Assembly (NCBI RefSeq): GCF_002088945.1
Contig: NZ_NCSU01000014.1
Coordinates: 1-64,000 of the forward strand
From: Henriciella pelagia
Lineage (GTDB): Bacteria; Pseudomonadota; Alphaproteobacteria; Caulobacterales; Hyphomonadaceae
Length of the DNA: 64,000 nucleotides
Reading direction: 5' to 3'
The translations under genes were made by a program, and so were the position numbers. Below are positions 34,613-44,382 of this stretch, piece by piece. How positions within the stretch are numbered: position 1 is the stretch's first letter; every line of letters starts with the position of its first letter. A model generated the notes under the pieces. That model saw only the letters and a list, made by a program, of their open reading frames with translations, was not told the DNA's origin and did not search any database.

Positions 34613-35865
34613 TGGCAAAGGCGCTAGACAATATTCGGGTCCTTGACCTGAGCCGTGTTCTGGCTGGTCCGTGGGCGACGCAACTTCTTGGTGACCTCGG
34701 AGCGGAAGTGATCAAAGTGGAACGCATTGAAGGGGGAGATGACACGCGCAGCTGGGGCCCACCCTTTCAGGAGAGCGCAGTCTCAGACGAGCGGGAAGCC
34801 TCATACTTTCTGAGTGCCAATCGAAATAAAAAGTCGATCTGCGTTGATGTCTCAACCGTGGCCGGACAGACCGTCATCAGAGAGCTAGCGGCGGCGAGCG
34901 ACGTCGTCATCGAAAACTTCAAGACAGGCGCGCTGGCCAGATACGGCCTGGATGCAGACAGCCTGCTCAAGATAAATCCTCAGCTCGTCTATTGCTCGAT
35001 TACAGGCTTTGGCCAGACAGGACCATACGCGGCCCTGCCCGGCTACGACCTGCTTATTCAGGCGATGGGTGGTTTGATGAGTGTGACGGGTGTACCCGAT
35101 GGCCAACCGGGCGCAGGCCCGATGAAGGTTGGCGTTGCTCTGGTTGACATCCTCACAGGTCTCTATGCCGCAAATGCCATCCAGGCCGCGCTGCTCAGCC
35201 GCCAGCGCACCGGCAAGGGACAGGCAATTGATGTCTCGCTTCTCGACTGCCTGATAGCCGCTATGGCCAACCAGTCGCAGGCGTATCTGGCAACGGGCGT
35301 GAGTCCGGGCAGGCTTGGCAATGCCCACCCCAGCATCTGCCCCTACGATGTATTCAAGACTGCCGACGGCTATCTTGTTCTGGCCGTGGGCAATGACCGA
35401 CAGTTTCGCGCTCTCTGCGGTGAAATCGGACTAGGCGATTATCCGGACGATAATCGATTTGCTACGAATTCGGCACGGGTCGAACATCGAGAGCAGCTCA
35501 CTCGCGCTATCAACGAAGCCCTCAGCACTCGCACCACATCTGAATGGATGAGCGCGTTGGCGAACAGCAAAGTGCCGGCCGGCCCCGTCAACACGCTCGC
35601 CGACGTCTTCGCCGATCCGCATGTGCGAGCGCGCGGAACGCAGGTCGAACTCACCCATCAAAACCTCGGCACCATCCCTGCCGTGCGATGTCCCATCCGG
35701 CTGGGTGCAACGCCCGTGAACAGCGGATCGGCGCCTCCATCACTCGGCCAGGACACCGCAGCGGTTCTTCACGATGTGCTCGGCTATTGTCCTGAACACA
35801 TCCTTGAGCTAGAAGCCGGCGGTGCCGTATCTGGTGCCGCCCGGAACCGTAGCCCTCGGTCATAA
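34612..35865 (+). CDS. CaiB/BaiF family CoA transferase, probably glutarate CoA-transferase
   Basis: A 417-residue family III CoA transferase. LDLSRVLAGPWATQLLGDLGAEVIKVE is the N-terminal Rossmann signature, VIENFKTG follows, and the catalytic aspartate sits in LPGYDLLIQAMGGLMSVTG (Asp146). The gene overlaps gcdH by one base (GTGATGG), so both are made together; the homologous enzyme next to GcdH in animals and bacteria moves CoA from succinyl-CoA to glutarate. Other dicarboxylates cannot be excluded from sequence alone. Confidence 0.88.
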   Translation: MAKALDNIRVLDLSRVLAGPWATQLLGDLGAEVIKVERIEGGDDTRSWGPPFQESAVSDEREASYFLSANRNKKSICVDVSTVAGQTVIRELAAASDVVIENFKTGALARYGLDADSLLKINPQLVYCSITGFGQTGPYAALPGYDLLIQAMGGLMSVTGVPDGQPGAGPMKVGVALVDILTGLYAANAIQAALLSRQRTGKGQAIDVSLLDCLIAAMANQSQAYLATGVSPGRLGNAHPSICPYDVFKTADGYLVLAVGNDRQFRALCGEIGLGDYPDDNRFATNSARVEHREQLTRAINEALSTRTTSEWMSALANSKVPAGPVNTLADVFADPHVRARGTQVELTHQNLGTIPAVRCPIRLGATPVNSGSAPPSLGQDTAAVLHDVLGYCPEHILELEAGGAVSGAARNRSPRS

Positions 35866-35944
35866 GGCGGACTTTTCGATCCTGCCGACCACCTCACGCC
35901 CCGGATATACACTAAATCTCAATCCAAAAAGTCACCGGCAAGGC

Positions 35945-35961
35945 GGTGCATCGCGCGCACC
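35945..35961. promoter_or_regulatory. Putative LysR-regulon operator, box 3
   Basis: GGTGCATCGCGCGCACC, with 5-bp dyad arms GGTGC/GCACC and T-N11-A spacing. It ends 83 nt before the TonB-dependent receptor start at 36045 and 80 nt after the CoA-transferase stop. Confidence 0.62.
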
Positions 35962-36044
35962 ATGCTTTTCGCTTTTGGCATCTGCTCAATCGTCCGGATG
36001 TCAGTCTTACATACTCATCGGTATTAGAAACGAGGGGTACACCA

Positions 36045-38180
36045 ATGAAAAAGTCCAATCTATTAGCCTCTGGAAGTGTGTTGGTTGCTCTGCTCCATGC
36101 GGCACCCGCAAACGCCCAGACGACAGAACCTGAATCGCAAGATTCCGAGTACGTCCAATCGACAGTCATGGTGACAGCGCAAAAGCGCGAGCAACGCCTG
36201 ATCGATGTTCCAATGGCAATTGAATCCTTGTCGGGTGATGAAATCGACAAGCTTGGCATTGATAGCGTGCAAGACCTGTCCTTCAACGTACCCGGTTTGA
36301 CGATGCGCGAAGACGGCCCGGGTAGCTACACGATCTTTATTCGCGGCCTGGCGAACCAGTCAGGTTCCGGCGCGCTTGTTGGCATGTATCTCGACGAAGC
36401 CCCGCTCTCTCTCAGCGGCTATGACCAGCTCAGCCCGGTAGCACTGGACCTGGAACGAGTCGAAGTTCTGAAAGGGCCACAAGGCACGCTCTATGGCCAG
36501 GGTGCTGCAGGCGGTGTCATTCGTTACATCACCGCCGATCCGGCTCTCGATCGTGTTGAGGGGCGCGTGAAGGGCGAACTCTACACGGTTTCCGACGGAG
36601 AAATGGGCCAGAAAGGCGAATTCATCTTCAACGCCCCTCTGATCGAAGACCAACTTGCCGTGAGATTTGCGCTTGGGCTCGAAGGCGGCGGTGGCTGGAT
36701 CGACCAGCCTGAGGCCGGCAAGGAAGATGGCAACGGTACCGAGCTTGTAAACGCCCGTGGCAAGATCCTGTGGGTTCCAACGGACAAGTTTTCTGCGCTA
36801 GCAACCATTCAGGTACATCGCGCCGAAACCGAACTGGGTCTCGGTTACGAGGAAGCTGATCGCACAGTCGACGTCGGCCCCGACCGTGGTGAAATTACCA
36901 TGCCGAAACAGTTCGACTTCGACATCTACAATCTCGAGCTGAATTATGATTTCGGCTTTGCCGAACTCACATCCTCGACCACGCAGATCGAGCATGACCA
37001 TGCGTATCCGTTCACCTACATCCCGCGCGAAGGCAACTACTCGTACGGCGTCGTGGAAGGATATGATGAGCGTTTCGTTGAAGCAGAACAGTTTTCCCAG
37101 GAGCTTCGCCTGTCCAACGATGATGGCGCGTTCGCCTGGACCGTTGGCGCATTCTACAGCAGTGGGGAACGCTCGCTTGTCGTGGACTATGAGTATCTGT
37201 ACGCGCCGGCCGCGGACATATACACTGGCGGAGGTGTACTTTATGACGGCCTGTACTACTTCTCCGGATCTTCATCCGATTCCTACTCCATCTTTGCCGA
37301 TGGCGCCTACGATCTGACGGACAAGCTGACGATTGGTGCCGGCATTCGATACTTCGAAGATGAGCAAACCAGCCTGATCGAATACGCTCCCGGTACCGGG
37401 ACGGAAAATTCCGCCAAGTTCGATTCCGTGGATCCCCGTGTTTACCTGACCTATCAGTATGATCCGAACGCAACCATCTATGCGAGTGCCGGTTCAGGCT
37501 TCCGTAGTGGCGGGTTCAACTCTGCACCGTTTGATCCGTACGGTCCTGAGCAAATCATGACCTATGAACTCGGCACAAAGGGAACCACCCGGACCCTGCA
37601 GTACGATGTTGCCGTCTTCTTCACCGAATACGAAGACATGGTTCGCCGCCGTCTGACCGAAGTGAACGGCGCATTCCTTGCCGAGTCCAGCAACATCGGC
37701 AAGGTCGAAGTCAAAGGCATTGAGGCAGGCATTGCGTATCAACCGGTTTCTGGCCTCACCTTCTCAGCCAATGCTGCTTATCTCGACAGCGAAATCGTTG
37801 AGACTTCAGATACTGACCAGGTCAACGAGGTTGGTGACCCCACCGACTACACTCCAGAGCTGAGCTATACGCTCGGGGTCAATTACGACTTTGACTTCGC
37901 GTCACAGTATCCGGCGTTCGTACGTGTCGACTTCAATCATCGCGACGCAGTCTCGTACATCGACCGCTCCAGCTTCCTCCCGAGCGCGTTGCCACAGATG
38001 TCCGATGAACTGGATCTGCTGAACGCCCGCGCTGGCGTCCAACTCGGTGCCGTCGCACTGGAAGTATACGCGACCAATCTGACCGACGAGAACGCGTCGA
38101 TCGACCCCTATCAGGGCTGGGCAAACGCCAACCGCACTCGCCCTCGCGTTATCGGTGTCAGTGCCGCATACGATTTCTAG
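36045..38180 (+). CDS. TonB-dependent receptor
   Basis: A 711-residue outer-membrane receptor with signal peptide ending APANAQ. The plug domain begins with VMVTAQKREQRLIDVPMAIESL, which also serves as a TonB-box region, and continues with FIRGL and VEVLKGPQGTLYGQGAAGGVIRYIT. The rest is a 22-strand barrel with alternating aromatic strands and a C-terminal phenylalanine (VSAAYDF). These receptors take up siderophores, sugars or oligomers; lack of siderophore-type features and the surrounding catabolic genes favour an organic nutrient. GAGGGG lies 8 nt before the ATG. A strong terminator follows, so it appears monocistronic. Confidence 0.92.
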   Translation: MKKSNLLASGSVLVALLHAAPANAQTTEPESQDSEYVQSTVMVTAQKREQRLIDVPMAIESLSGDEIDKLGIDSVQDLSFNVPGLTMREDGPGSYTIFIRGLANQSGSGALVGMYLDEAPLSLSGYDQLSPVALDLERVEVLKGPQGTLYGQGAAGGVIRYITADPALDRVEGRVKGELYTVSDGEMGQKGEFIFNAPLIEDQLAVRFALGLEGGGGWIDQPEAGKEDGNGTELVNARGKILWVPTDKFSALATIQVHRAETELGLGYEEADRTVDVGPDRGEITMPKQFDFDIYNLELNYDFGFAELTSSTTQIEHDHAYPFTYIPREGNYSYGVVEGYDERFVEAEQFSQELRLSNDDGAFAWTVGAFYSSGERSLVVDYEYLYAPAADIYTGGGVLYDGLYYFSGSSSDSYSIFADGAYDLTDKLTIGAGIRYFEDEQTSLIEYAPGTGTENSAKFDSVDPRVYLTYQYDPNATIYASAGSGFRSGGFNSAPFDPYGPEQIMTYELGTKGTTRTLQYDVAVFFTEYEDMVRRRLTEVNGAFLAESSNIGKVEVKGIEAGIAYQPVSGLTFSANAAYLDSEIVETSDTDQVNEVGDPTDYTPELSYTLGVNYDFDFASQYPAFVRVDFNHRDAVSYIDRSSFLPSALPQMSDELDLLNARAGVQLGAVALEVYATNLTDENASIDPYQGWANANRTRPRVIGVSAAYDF

Positions 38181-38198
38181 GGGCACCTGGAAAACCTG

Positions 38199-38234
38199 CA
38201 GCGTCCGGAACAGCTTCAAAACTTCCGGACGCTG
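38199..38234 (+). other. 12-bp perfect stem-loop after the TonB receptor gene
   Basis: CAGCGTCCGGAA (38199-38210) pairs perfectly with TTCCGGACGCTG (38223-38234) around a 12-nt loop. There is no U-run, so it may stabilise the mRNA 3' end rather than terminate. Confidence 0.6.
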
Positions 38235-38274
38235 CTCGACCTCAGACGGCAAGTCCCGTCTCTTCATCACAATA

Positions 38275-38311
38275 AATAGCCCGGTCCCTGCAAGGACCGG
38301 GCTATTCTTTG
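38275..38311 (+). terminator. Intrinsic terminator for the TonB receptor gene
   Basis: AATAGCCCGGTCC (38275-38287) and GGACCGGGCTATT (38294-38306) form a perfect 13-bp stem with a 6-nt loop, followed by CTTTGT. It lies about 95 nt after the receptor stop. Because the dyad is symmetric it may also act on the convergent transcript ending at 38485. Confidence 0.85.
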
Positions 38312-38484
38312 TCGGCTGAGGACAGTTGGCCACGGCAGGTCTAGACCTCCACCAATCCGGGGGCACGCCATCAGGGGCGCGTACATGTCAGCCGCTGCGG
38401 CCACGCACGCCCCCACCGCCAGCACACGTCTGACGTCATACAGCGGTTGTTTGTGAAGCTTAGGAAGTTCGCGCCGTCAGCGCA
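38312..38484. other. Spacer between convergent units
   Basis: Sequence between the terminator and the stop of the minus-strand beta-helix gene. No coding frame or further hairpin with a U-run was recognised. Confidence 0.4.
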
Positions 38485-39414
38485 TCAGCTGCTGGCGCAG
38501 ACTTCGGCGTCGTCAATTACGACACGGCCGGAACCTTCTTGCCCGATGTCCGCTGCATTTCCTGACATTTCACCCCGGCAAATCACAATCCGGCTCTCTC
38601 CGGCGGCTCTCGCACCGAAGGGCGTATTGTTCCGAAGGGCATTGTCGAGGCTTACGATGCGCGCCTGATCTTCCGTGTACAGGCCATCATCTTCATTGCT
38701 ATCGATTTCGCTGTCTCTGATGGTCACGCTCGCATTGCCATAAATGGCCAGTGCGGCGGAATCGCTTCCTGAGATCCGGCTATTCCTGATGTCTGCGCTC
38801 GCCGTCTCCTCGAGCCAGATGCCGAGATGACTTTGTACAATATCCAGCTGGTGGGCGACGATTTTTCCATCATCGCGGCCGGTAAGGGCCATCTTGTCGA
38901 CGCCCTCGATCTGCACCCGTTCCAGGCGAACATCGCTTCCTATCGTGAATATGCCATGTCCGTCGTAAATGTCGTCTTCAGGTTCGTCATACCCAAAATC
39001 CGCGATCCGTAGCCCTTCAATGGTGACCATGGATTTGCGGATGACGATCGCACTCACGGGAAAATCGTCCTGTCCACGGATGACCGCCCCTTCATCTGCG
39101 AAGATCGACAGGTCCTTCCCGTCGATCACCAGCGCCCCGCGAACATGGAGGTCCTGAAAGGGAACATCGCGATAATCGCTGGCTAGGTAGTCGCCCTTCA
39201 GAAGGCGAAGTTCCGTTCCCTGCTGCGCTTCATCAATCGCGGCCTGCAGTCCCGTCAGACCTGAATACTTGCAGGTTCTGTCCGCGCTCGCATCGGGACA
39301 GATCACAATTGATACGTCATCTACCGCCTCATCTCCGGCCACTGTCTGCGAGCAAGCCGTAGCGAGCACGGCAGTCGCGACGACGACCGCGCGAGAACAA
39401 GTTCTGGTCTTCAT
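38485..39414 (-). CDS. Right-handed beta-helix repeat lipoprotein
   Basis: A 309-residue protein with lipoprotein signal ending VLATAC (about residue 21). LQAAIDEAQQGTELRLLKGDY starts a parallel beta-helix, followed by repeated coils of the form I-x-I/V-x-N/D-S such as DVRLERVQIEGVD, KIVAHQLDIVQSHLGIWLEE, SADIRNSRISGSDSAALAIYG, SVTIRDSEIDSNEDDGLYTE. This is the Pbh1-type repeat. Such folds bind or cleave polysaccharides, but no catalytic triad is obvious. Four cysteines lie in the mature part. It follows the POT transporter gene directly (1 nt gap), so it ends that operon. Confidence 0.82.
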   Translation of the reverse strand: MKTRTCSRAVVVATAVLATACSQTVAGDEAVDDVSIVICPDASADRTCKYSGLTGLQAAIDEAQQGTELRLLKGDYLASDYRDVPFQDLHVRGALVIDGKDLSIFADEGAVIRGQDDFPVSAIVIRKSMVTIEGLRIADFGYDEPEDDIYDGHGIFTIGSDVRLERVQIEGVDKMALTGRDDGKIVAHQLDIVQSHLGIWLEETASADIRNSRISGSDSAALAIYGNASVTIRDSEIDSNEDDGLYTEDQARIVSLDNALRNNTPFGARAAGESRIVICRGEMSGNAADIGQEGSGRVVIDDAEVCASS

Positions 39415-39415
39415 T

Positions 39416-40849
39416 TCATGCCTCTTGTGTAGTCAGTCCGCCCTGCGGGACCGCGGGCGATTCATCCAGTTTCATGGTCCGGGTCAGGAGGGGGCGCAGG
39501 ATCAGGATCAGGATTGCGGCCAGCCCGACAATCGCAGCATGCATCAGCCAGAAACTCGCTGTCGGCATGTGCTCGTAGAAACGGGCCAGCCAGCCGCTGA
39601 ATATGCCGCCGAAGAAAATCGCGAGATAATACGATCCAACCATCATGGAATTAACGGCATCGGGCGCAGCTCGCGATGTCAGTGCGAGGGCGATTGGTCC
39701 GACATACAGAAAGCCGACTCCACAGATGAAGTGGAAGATCACCGGCCAGATCAATGCGGTCTGGTCATTGCCGCCAAAGACATCACCAAGGCCAAGAAGG
39801 ATGAATGCTGCAGCAAAGATGGAACAGCCGATGACAAGCTTTATGAGGTCTCCTGGTTCGGTCTGGCGTTTCGACTGATGGCGCCAGTACCAGAGAACAA
39901 GCGGCGCAAGCACCAGTACCGCCAGCGAGTCCAGCGACTGAAACCAGGTCACCGGCACATCCAGACCGAACACAGACCGGTCGACATGTTCACGAAGCCA
40001 CAAGGGGTAAGCGTTCCAGACCTGACTTTGCGCCGTCCAGTAGAGGGACGTCAACGCCAGCATGCCGAGGATCGAAAAGATAACGATTCCGTCGCCCTTC
40101 TGGAGCTTTGGGCGCTCCTCGCCTTCTGCTTCTACGCGGTCAGACGGCAAGTGAGATTGCCCCAGAATATAAATGGCGAGGCCGATCAACATGCCGATCC
40201 CGGCGGCGCCAAAACCATAATGCCAGCCGTAAAGCTCGCCGAGGGTACCGCATATGAGCGGCGCGACCGTTGCCCCGACATTGACGCTGAAAACATAGAT
40301 GGAATAGCCGGAGTCACGCCGCTTGTCGGCCTTGTCATATAGCGCACCAACCTGTGCGGCCAGATTGCCTTTCAGCAGGCCCGATCCGAGGATCAGCATC
40401 AGGAGCGCGAACAGGAAGCTGGCCTCGAACGCCATCAGGAAGTGGCCCACCGCCATGAAGCTCGCCCCCATCAGGACAGCCTTCCGCCGCCCCAGAATCC
40501 TGTCGCCGATTAGACCGCCGAGGACTGGCGCGAAGTACACCAGGCCGACATATGCGCCGAAGACCTGCGACGCGAGCGCCTGTACGGAAAGTGGCCCGAA
40601 GATAGCCTCAAAGAACGCCCGGAATGGCTCGAAGACAGCAACATTTCCTGAGTTTTCCGGCAGGAACAGATAGGTCGCCATATAAAGGATCAGCAGAGCC
40701 TGCATCCCGTAAAAGGAAAACCGCTCCCACGCTTCGGTGAAGACGATATAAGCCAGCCCCTTCGGATGGCCCAGAAACTCACCCGAAGCCTTTGTCGCAG
40801 CCGGGTTAGCCGTCGCGGCCACCTGTTCTTCACCGGTGAGATCACTCAT
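39416..40849 (-). CDS. POT/PTR family peptide MFS transporter
   Basis: A 477-residue proton-coupled oligopeptide symporter with about twelve to fourteen transmembrane helices. FTEAWERFSFYGMQALLILYM matches the ExxERFxYYG motif used for proton coupling, and GLLKGNLAAQVGALYDKADKRRDSGYSIYVFSVNVGA matches the PTR2 signature. It would bring di- and tripeptides into the cytoplasm. The start at 40849 has GAGGGG 7 nt upstream. It lies 39 nt after the stop of the propeller/amidohydrolase gene (paralogue B) on the same strand, linking periplasmic hydrolysis with uptake. Confidence 0.9.
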   Translation of the reverse strand: MSDLTGEEQVAATANPAATKASGEFLGHPKGLAYIVFTEAWERFSFYGMQALLILYMATYLFLPENSGNVAVFEPFRAFFEAIFGPLSVQALASQVFGAYVGLVYFAPVLGGLIGDRILGRRKAVLMGASFMAVGHFLMAFEASFLFALLMLILGSGLLKGNLAAQVGALYDKADKRRDSGYSIYVFSVNVGATVAPLICGTLGELYGWHYGFGAAGIGMLIGLAIYILGQSHLPSDRVEAEGEERPKLQKGDGIVIFSILGMLALTSLYWTAQSQVWNAYPLWLREHVDRSVFGLDVPVTWFQSLDSLAVLVLAPLVLWYWRHQSKRQTEPGDLIKLVIGCSIFAAAFILLGLGDVFGGNDQTALIWPVIFHFICGVGFLYVGPIALALTSRAAPDAVNSMMVGSYYLAIFFGGIFSGWLARFYEHMPTASFWLMHAAIVGLAAILILILRPLLTRTMKLDESPAVPQGGLTTQEA

Positions 40850-40888
40850 GTTTCGCCCCTCTCGTCTGTTCACGCCAGGACAAGGCCA

Positions 40889-43800
40889 CTAGTGGGCCCA
40901 TGCCGGCTTCCAATTGATGGATTTCGGCACATCATTGACCTCCCAGTAAAAGGGTCGGCGGGGTCGGTCGTAATTGCCAATTTCGTTCATGCTGAAAGAA
41001 TCGTAGAGACGTCCATTCACCATCGTCATGGATACGGTTTCGGTATTGCGGACGCTCTCCAGCGGGTTCGCATCCAGCACGATTAGATCGGCGAGCTTGC
41101 CTTCTCGAATGGAGCCGATCTGGTTCTCCAGTCCAAGGGTTTTCGCGCCATTGATGGTTCCAGCGCGCAGGACTTCAAACGCGGACATGCCACCCTCGGC
41201 AAGCAGCTGCATTTCCCAGTGCATCGCAAGTCCGAACACCTGGCCATGCGAGCCTGCATTCACCAGACCGCCTGCATCCACGAGCTCTTTCATTGAACGC
41301 GCCGCCGCTCTGAAACCGATATCCCAGATCTCGTCGACTGCATTTACACCCGTCATGCCGCGCACATAGGCAGGCGCGCCGACCGGGACAGCGAGCGGAC
41401 TGTAGGAACTCGTTGTCGTCTGGACGAAGTCATTGACGCGAGGGTCCTCCCAAAGCCGGGAAGACTGGTAGAGGAAATTTTCCCCCATCATCTCTCCGAA
41501 TAGGACGATCAGCGTTGGCGTGTGAGCAACATCCGAAGCCGCCAGAAGCTGAATGAAGTCGTCGTAGAGCGTCTCGACCGGGACATTGTGCTGGAGGTTT
41601 ACATTTCCATCCAATATTGCGCTCACACCATTGAAGAAGTGGCTCTCGCCTTCGACATCGACCATGATGCCTGCTTCGCGTCCTGCCTTGTTCAGCATCT
41701 GGCGCTGGCGGCGCAGGATTTGCCGATAGGACTTCACGATCGTTCCGCCGAGTGCGGCCTTCCTTGCCATCGCAGCCTGTGCGTCGGCGAAGCTCCGGAT
41801 CGGCACATAGACAGGGTCGTATTTGCGCTTGCGCCCATACAGCACGTAGCCAACATCGATCGAGCGCGGGCTGACCGCCCCGCCTGATAGTGCCAGTTCG
41901 TGCGCACTATAGGTCGGCAATTCGGATGTATACGGATCGTAATTGGTCGTGACGCCGAAGGACAGAGCCGCAAATCGCGACGCCTGTTGTTGGGGCAGCA
42001 GTCCGGAGGACGCGTAATAGCAGGTGTCGAGGTGGCCATGCATATCAACCAGTCCCGGCATGATGGTCTTGCCGGTTGTGTCCACAATATGAGCATTGTC
42101 TGGCACCAGGGTTGAAGCGGATGGGCCAACGGCGCGGATGCGGTTGCCCTCGACCACAACCGTACCCTTCTCAATGACCTCTTCACCTTCCATTGTAATC
42201 ACACGTCCGCCAACGAAGGCCGTCACACCTTGCGGCTTGTCGACTGGCAGTTCCAGGTCCACGCTGGTGAGGACTTCAGGTTCGGGCATCTCGTCATTCA
42301 GAGAGACCGTCAGGATATCCGGCCCATACGCCCAGTGAACGGCAGAAGAATCGGCTGACCAGGTCAGCTCATAGCCACCGGCCGTTTCGATTTTCGTGCC
42401 CGAGTTGCCGTCCAGAACGCGTTCAGCATCGTCTGCACTAAAAGCGGCGATGTAGTAATTCTGATAGTGGCGGAACGCGACGTGGCTGAAGTCCGGACTG
42501 AGCTTCAGTTCATTGGTGTCGGAATCGGCCGTTCGAAGGTGGACCCGTCTTTCAGACCCGTCGAGCGCAACGCTCTCCAGAGTCGTGACGAGCGTACCGT
42601 CGACATAGGCTTCTGTCGTAAAGAATACGCGTGTGCCGTCGGGAGAAAACCGTGGGTTGCCGCCAATTGCCTCAATCCTGGTCGGTTCACCGCCTTGTGA
42701 CGGGATCCAGAAGAGTCCGGGGTCTGCCCTGTACCCCCCGAGACAATCATCGCCCTCCGCAATCTGGAAAAGGATTTTTGAGCCATCTTGCGAATAGGTC
42801 GGTTGCCGAACAATACCGGGTGAAGAGAACAAGGTACGTACGGCGCCGCCGGTTGTGCGAAGCTTCAGCGCGCCGCCATGAACATCGTCCCACTCGACGA
42901 ACGCAATTGCTTCACCATTCGGTGCATAGGTGGCTTCCGATTGAGATGCTGCGGTATCAGCGACCAACGCTGGATCGCCGCCGGTAACCGATTGTTCCCA
43001 AATCTTGCCCAGCGCTGTGAAGACAAGGTTCTGACCGTCAGGTGAAAGGCCAATCCGGGACACAGCTTTCACCTTGAATGTCTCGGGCGCGAGATCCTGC
43101 GTGACCCGTACCGGCTCAGTCAGGCGATGGCGCGAGGTTACCGAGAATGGAATGATTTCGGCGGCGCCTGTTGTCACGTCGATGCGTTTGATCTTGCCGC
43201 CGGCCCAGATGGCAATGGCCTCCCCATCGGGGAACCAGTCAAACCGAGGATAATAATTTCCCTGTCCGAGAAAGTCGGCCTGACCGTCCCGGTCCAGCTT
43301 GTCATAAATCGGATATTGGGAACGCGTCCCGAAATCATAGATGAACAACATGGTTTCGTCGCGGACACGCCGGACGAAAGCCATTCGGTCTCCGGAGGGC
43401 GAAATGACCGGCGTGGTTGCGCCTCCAAACCCGCCAACAATGGATTTTATTTCGCCGGTGGAGAGCTGCTTTCTGCGGATCTCAAAGTTCTTGTGACTGG
43501 CATCGACATAGACGCCTGACGCGTGAACATGCGAGATTTTTTCGACGAAAAACAAACTCTCGCCATCGGGCCCATAGACAGCGTCATGCACATTTTCACC
43601 ATTTTCCGGCATGGCGACAATCTGTTCGGCAGGCCCGCCTCCGGCTGGATATGTGACTAGCTCCGACGAATGCAGCTTGTCGGCGGTGTCGAAATGTCTT
43701 GCGGCCGCTATTGTCTGACCATCCGCGCTCCATGTTGGCTCGACAACCGCCCTAGAAGTTTCGAATGAAACCTGTGTCGGGCGAGAGCCATTCGGGTCAG

Positions 43801-44140
43801 ATGTCCAGACATTGTCGCCGCCATCCACGTCGCTGATATAGACGATGCGGGTTCCATCCGGGTTGAATTGCGGTGAATGCTGCATTGCGGGCCCACCATG
43901 AACAAGTGTGGCCACGCCACCTTTAGCCGGCATCCGGTAGATATCACCGAGCAGGTCGAACACGATCGTCTGGCCGTCCGGGCTGATATCGAGGCTGATC
44001 CAGGTGCCCTCGTCCACGGTGAACTCGACATTTTTGTAGGGTTCGCCCGTATTGGTGACGTCCCAGTCCTGCGCACTGGAGTTACCTGCGGCGAAGATTG
44101 CCGCGGCAACCGTCGCAGCTATCAGGTTTGTTTTTCCCAT
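40889..44140 (-). CDS. Beta-propeller/amidohydrolase fusion protein (paralogue B), exported
   Basis: A 1083-residue exported protein with signal peptide ending AGNSSAQ (about residue 24). It has the same two-part layout as paralogue A: propeller blades with ISLDISPDGQTIVF, PQFNPDGTRIVY and LSPDGQNLVF, then an amidohydrolase barrel with DMHGHLD, IVKSYR, LQHNVPV and GSHGQVFGLAMHWEMQ. The C-terminal segment VSMTMVNGRLYDSFSMNEIGNYDRPRRPFYWE is nearly the same as in paralogue A, showing recent common origin. GGAGGAGG precedes the ATG. It is followed by the POT transporter and beta-helix genes. A GGTG-N9-CACC box lies 138 nt upstream in the divergent region. Confidence 0.88.
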   Translation of the reverse strand: MGKTNLIAATVAAAIFAAGNSSAQDWDVTNTGEPYKNVEFTVDEGTWISLDISPDGQTIVFDLLGDIYRMPAKGGVATLVHGGPAMQHSPQFNPDGTRIVYISDVDGGDNVWTSDPNGSRPTQVSFETSRAVVEPTWSADGQTIAAARHFDTADKLHSSELVTYPAGGGPAEQIVAMPENGENVHDAVYGPDGESLFFVEKISHVHASGVYVDASHKNFEIRRKQLSTGEIKSIVGGFGGATTPVISPSGDRMAFVRRVRDETMLFIYDFGTRSQYPIYDKLDRDGQADFLGQGNYYPRFDWFPDGEAIAIWAGGKIKRIDVTTGAAEIIPFSVTSRHRLTEPVRVTQDLAPETFKVKAVSRIGLSPDGQNLVFTALGKIWEQSVTGGDPALVADTAASQSEATYAPNGEAIAFVEWDDVHGGALKLRTTGGAVRTLFSSPGIVRQPTYSQDGSKILFQIAEGDDCLGGYRADPGLFWIPSQGGEPTRIEAIGGNPRFSPDGTRVFFTTEAYVDGTLVTTLESVALDGSERRVHLRTADSDTNELKLSPDFSHVAFRHYQNYYIAAFSADDAERVLDGNSGTKIETAGGYELTWSADSSAVHWAYGPDILTVSLNDEMPEPEVLTSVDLELPVDKPQGVTAFVGGRVITMEGEEVIEKGTVVVEGNRIRAVGPSASTLVPDNAHIVDTTGKTIMPGLVDMHGHLDTCYYASSGLLPQQQASRFAALSFGVTTNYDPYTSELPTYSAHELALSGGAVSPRSIDVGYVLYGRKRKYDPVYVPIRSFADAQAAMARKAALGGTIVKSYRQILRRQRQMLNKAGREAGIMVDVEGESHFFNGVSAILDGNVNLQHNVPVETLYDDFIQLLAASDVAHTPTLIVLFGEMMGENFLYQSSRLWEDPRVNDFVQTTTSSYSPLAVPVGAPAYVRGMTGVNAVDEIWDIGFRAAARSMKELVDAGGLVNAGSHGQVFGLAMHWEMQLLAEGGMSAFEVLRAGTINGAKTLGLENQIGSIREGKLADLIVLDANPLESVRNTETVSMTMVNGRLYDSFSMNEIGNYDRPRRPFYWEVNDVPKSINWKPAWAH

Positions 44141-44278
44141 CGTGTTCCTCCTCCGGCTGGCACTGACGGCGTTCGAACATCACCACCATCACGCGGCATG
44201 ATGATTCCGCCAATTCCTCCGATCTCAAACTCATCATGCACAGCTGTCATGCGCGAAGACGCTAAGCGCGCATCAGGC

Positions 44279-44295
44279 GGTGCGTTTATATCACC
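44279..44295. promoter_or_regulatory. Putative LysR-regulon operator, box 4
   Basis: GGTGCGTTTATATCACC, a GGTG-N9-CACC dyad with T-N11-A spacing. It lies 87 nt before the PepSY gene start at 44383 and 138 nt before the divergent propeller/amidohydrolase start at 44140. If PepSY and lysR share a transcript, this box would autoregulate the regulator. Confidence 0.62.
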
Positions 44296-44382
44296 ACTCT
44301 CCGCACACTTCGCATCTGGGGCAATGCGTGCCTCACCTGCGATACATTGGGCTGCGTTATTTCCACTGAATTTGGGTTCATC

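Noticed and set aside
44170-44190. A seventh operator at the CATCACCACC stretch upstream of the gene at 44140
   Set aside because: Only the CACC half is present; no GGTG is found at the right distance, so it is not counted among the boxes.
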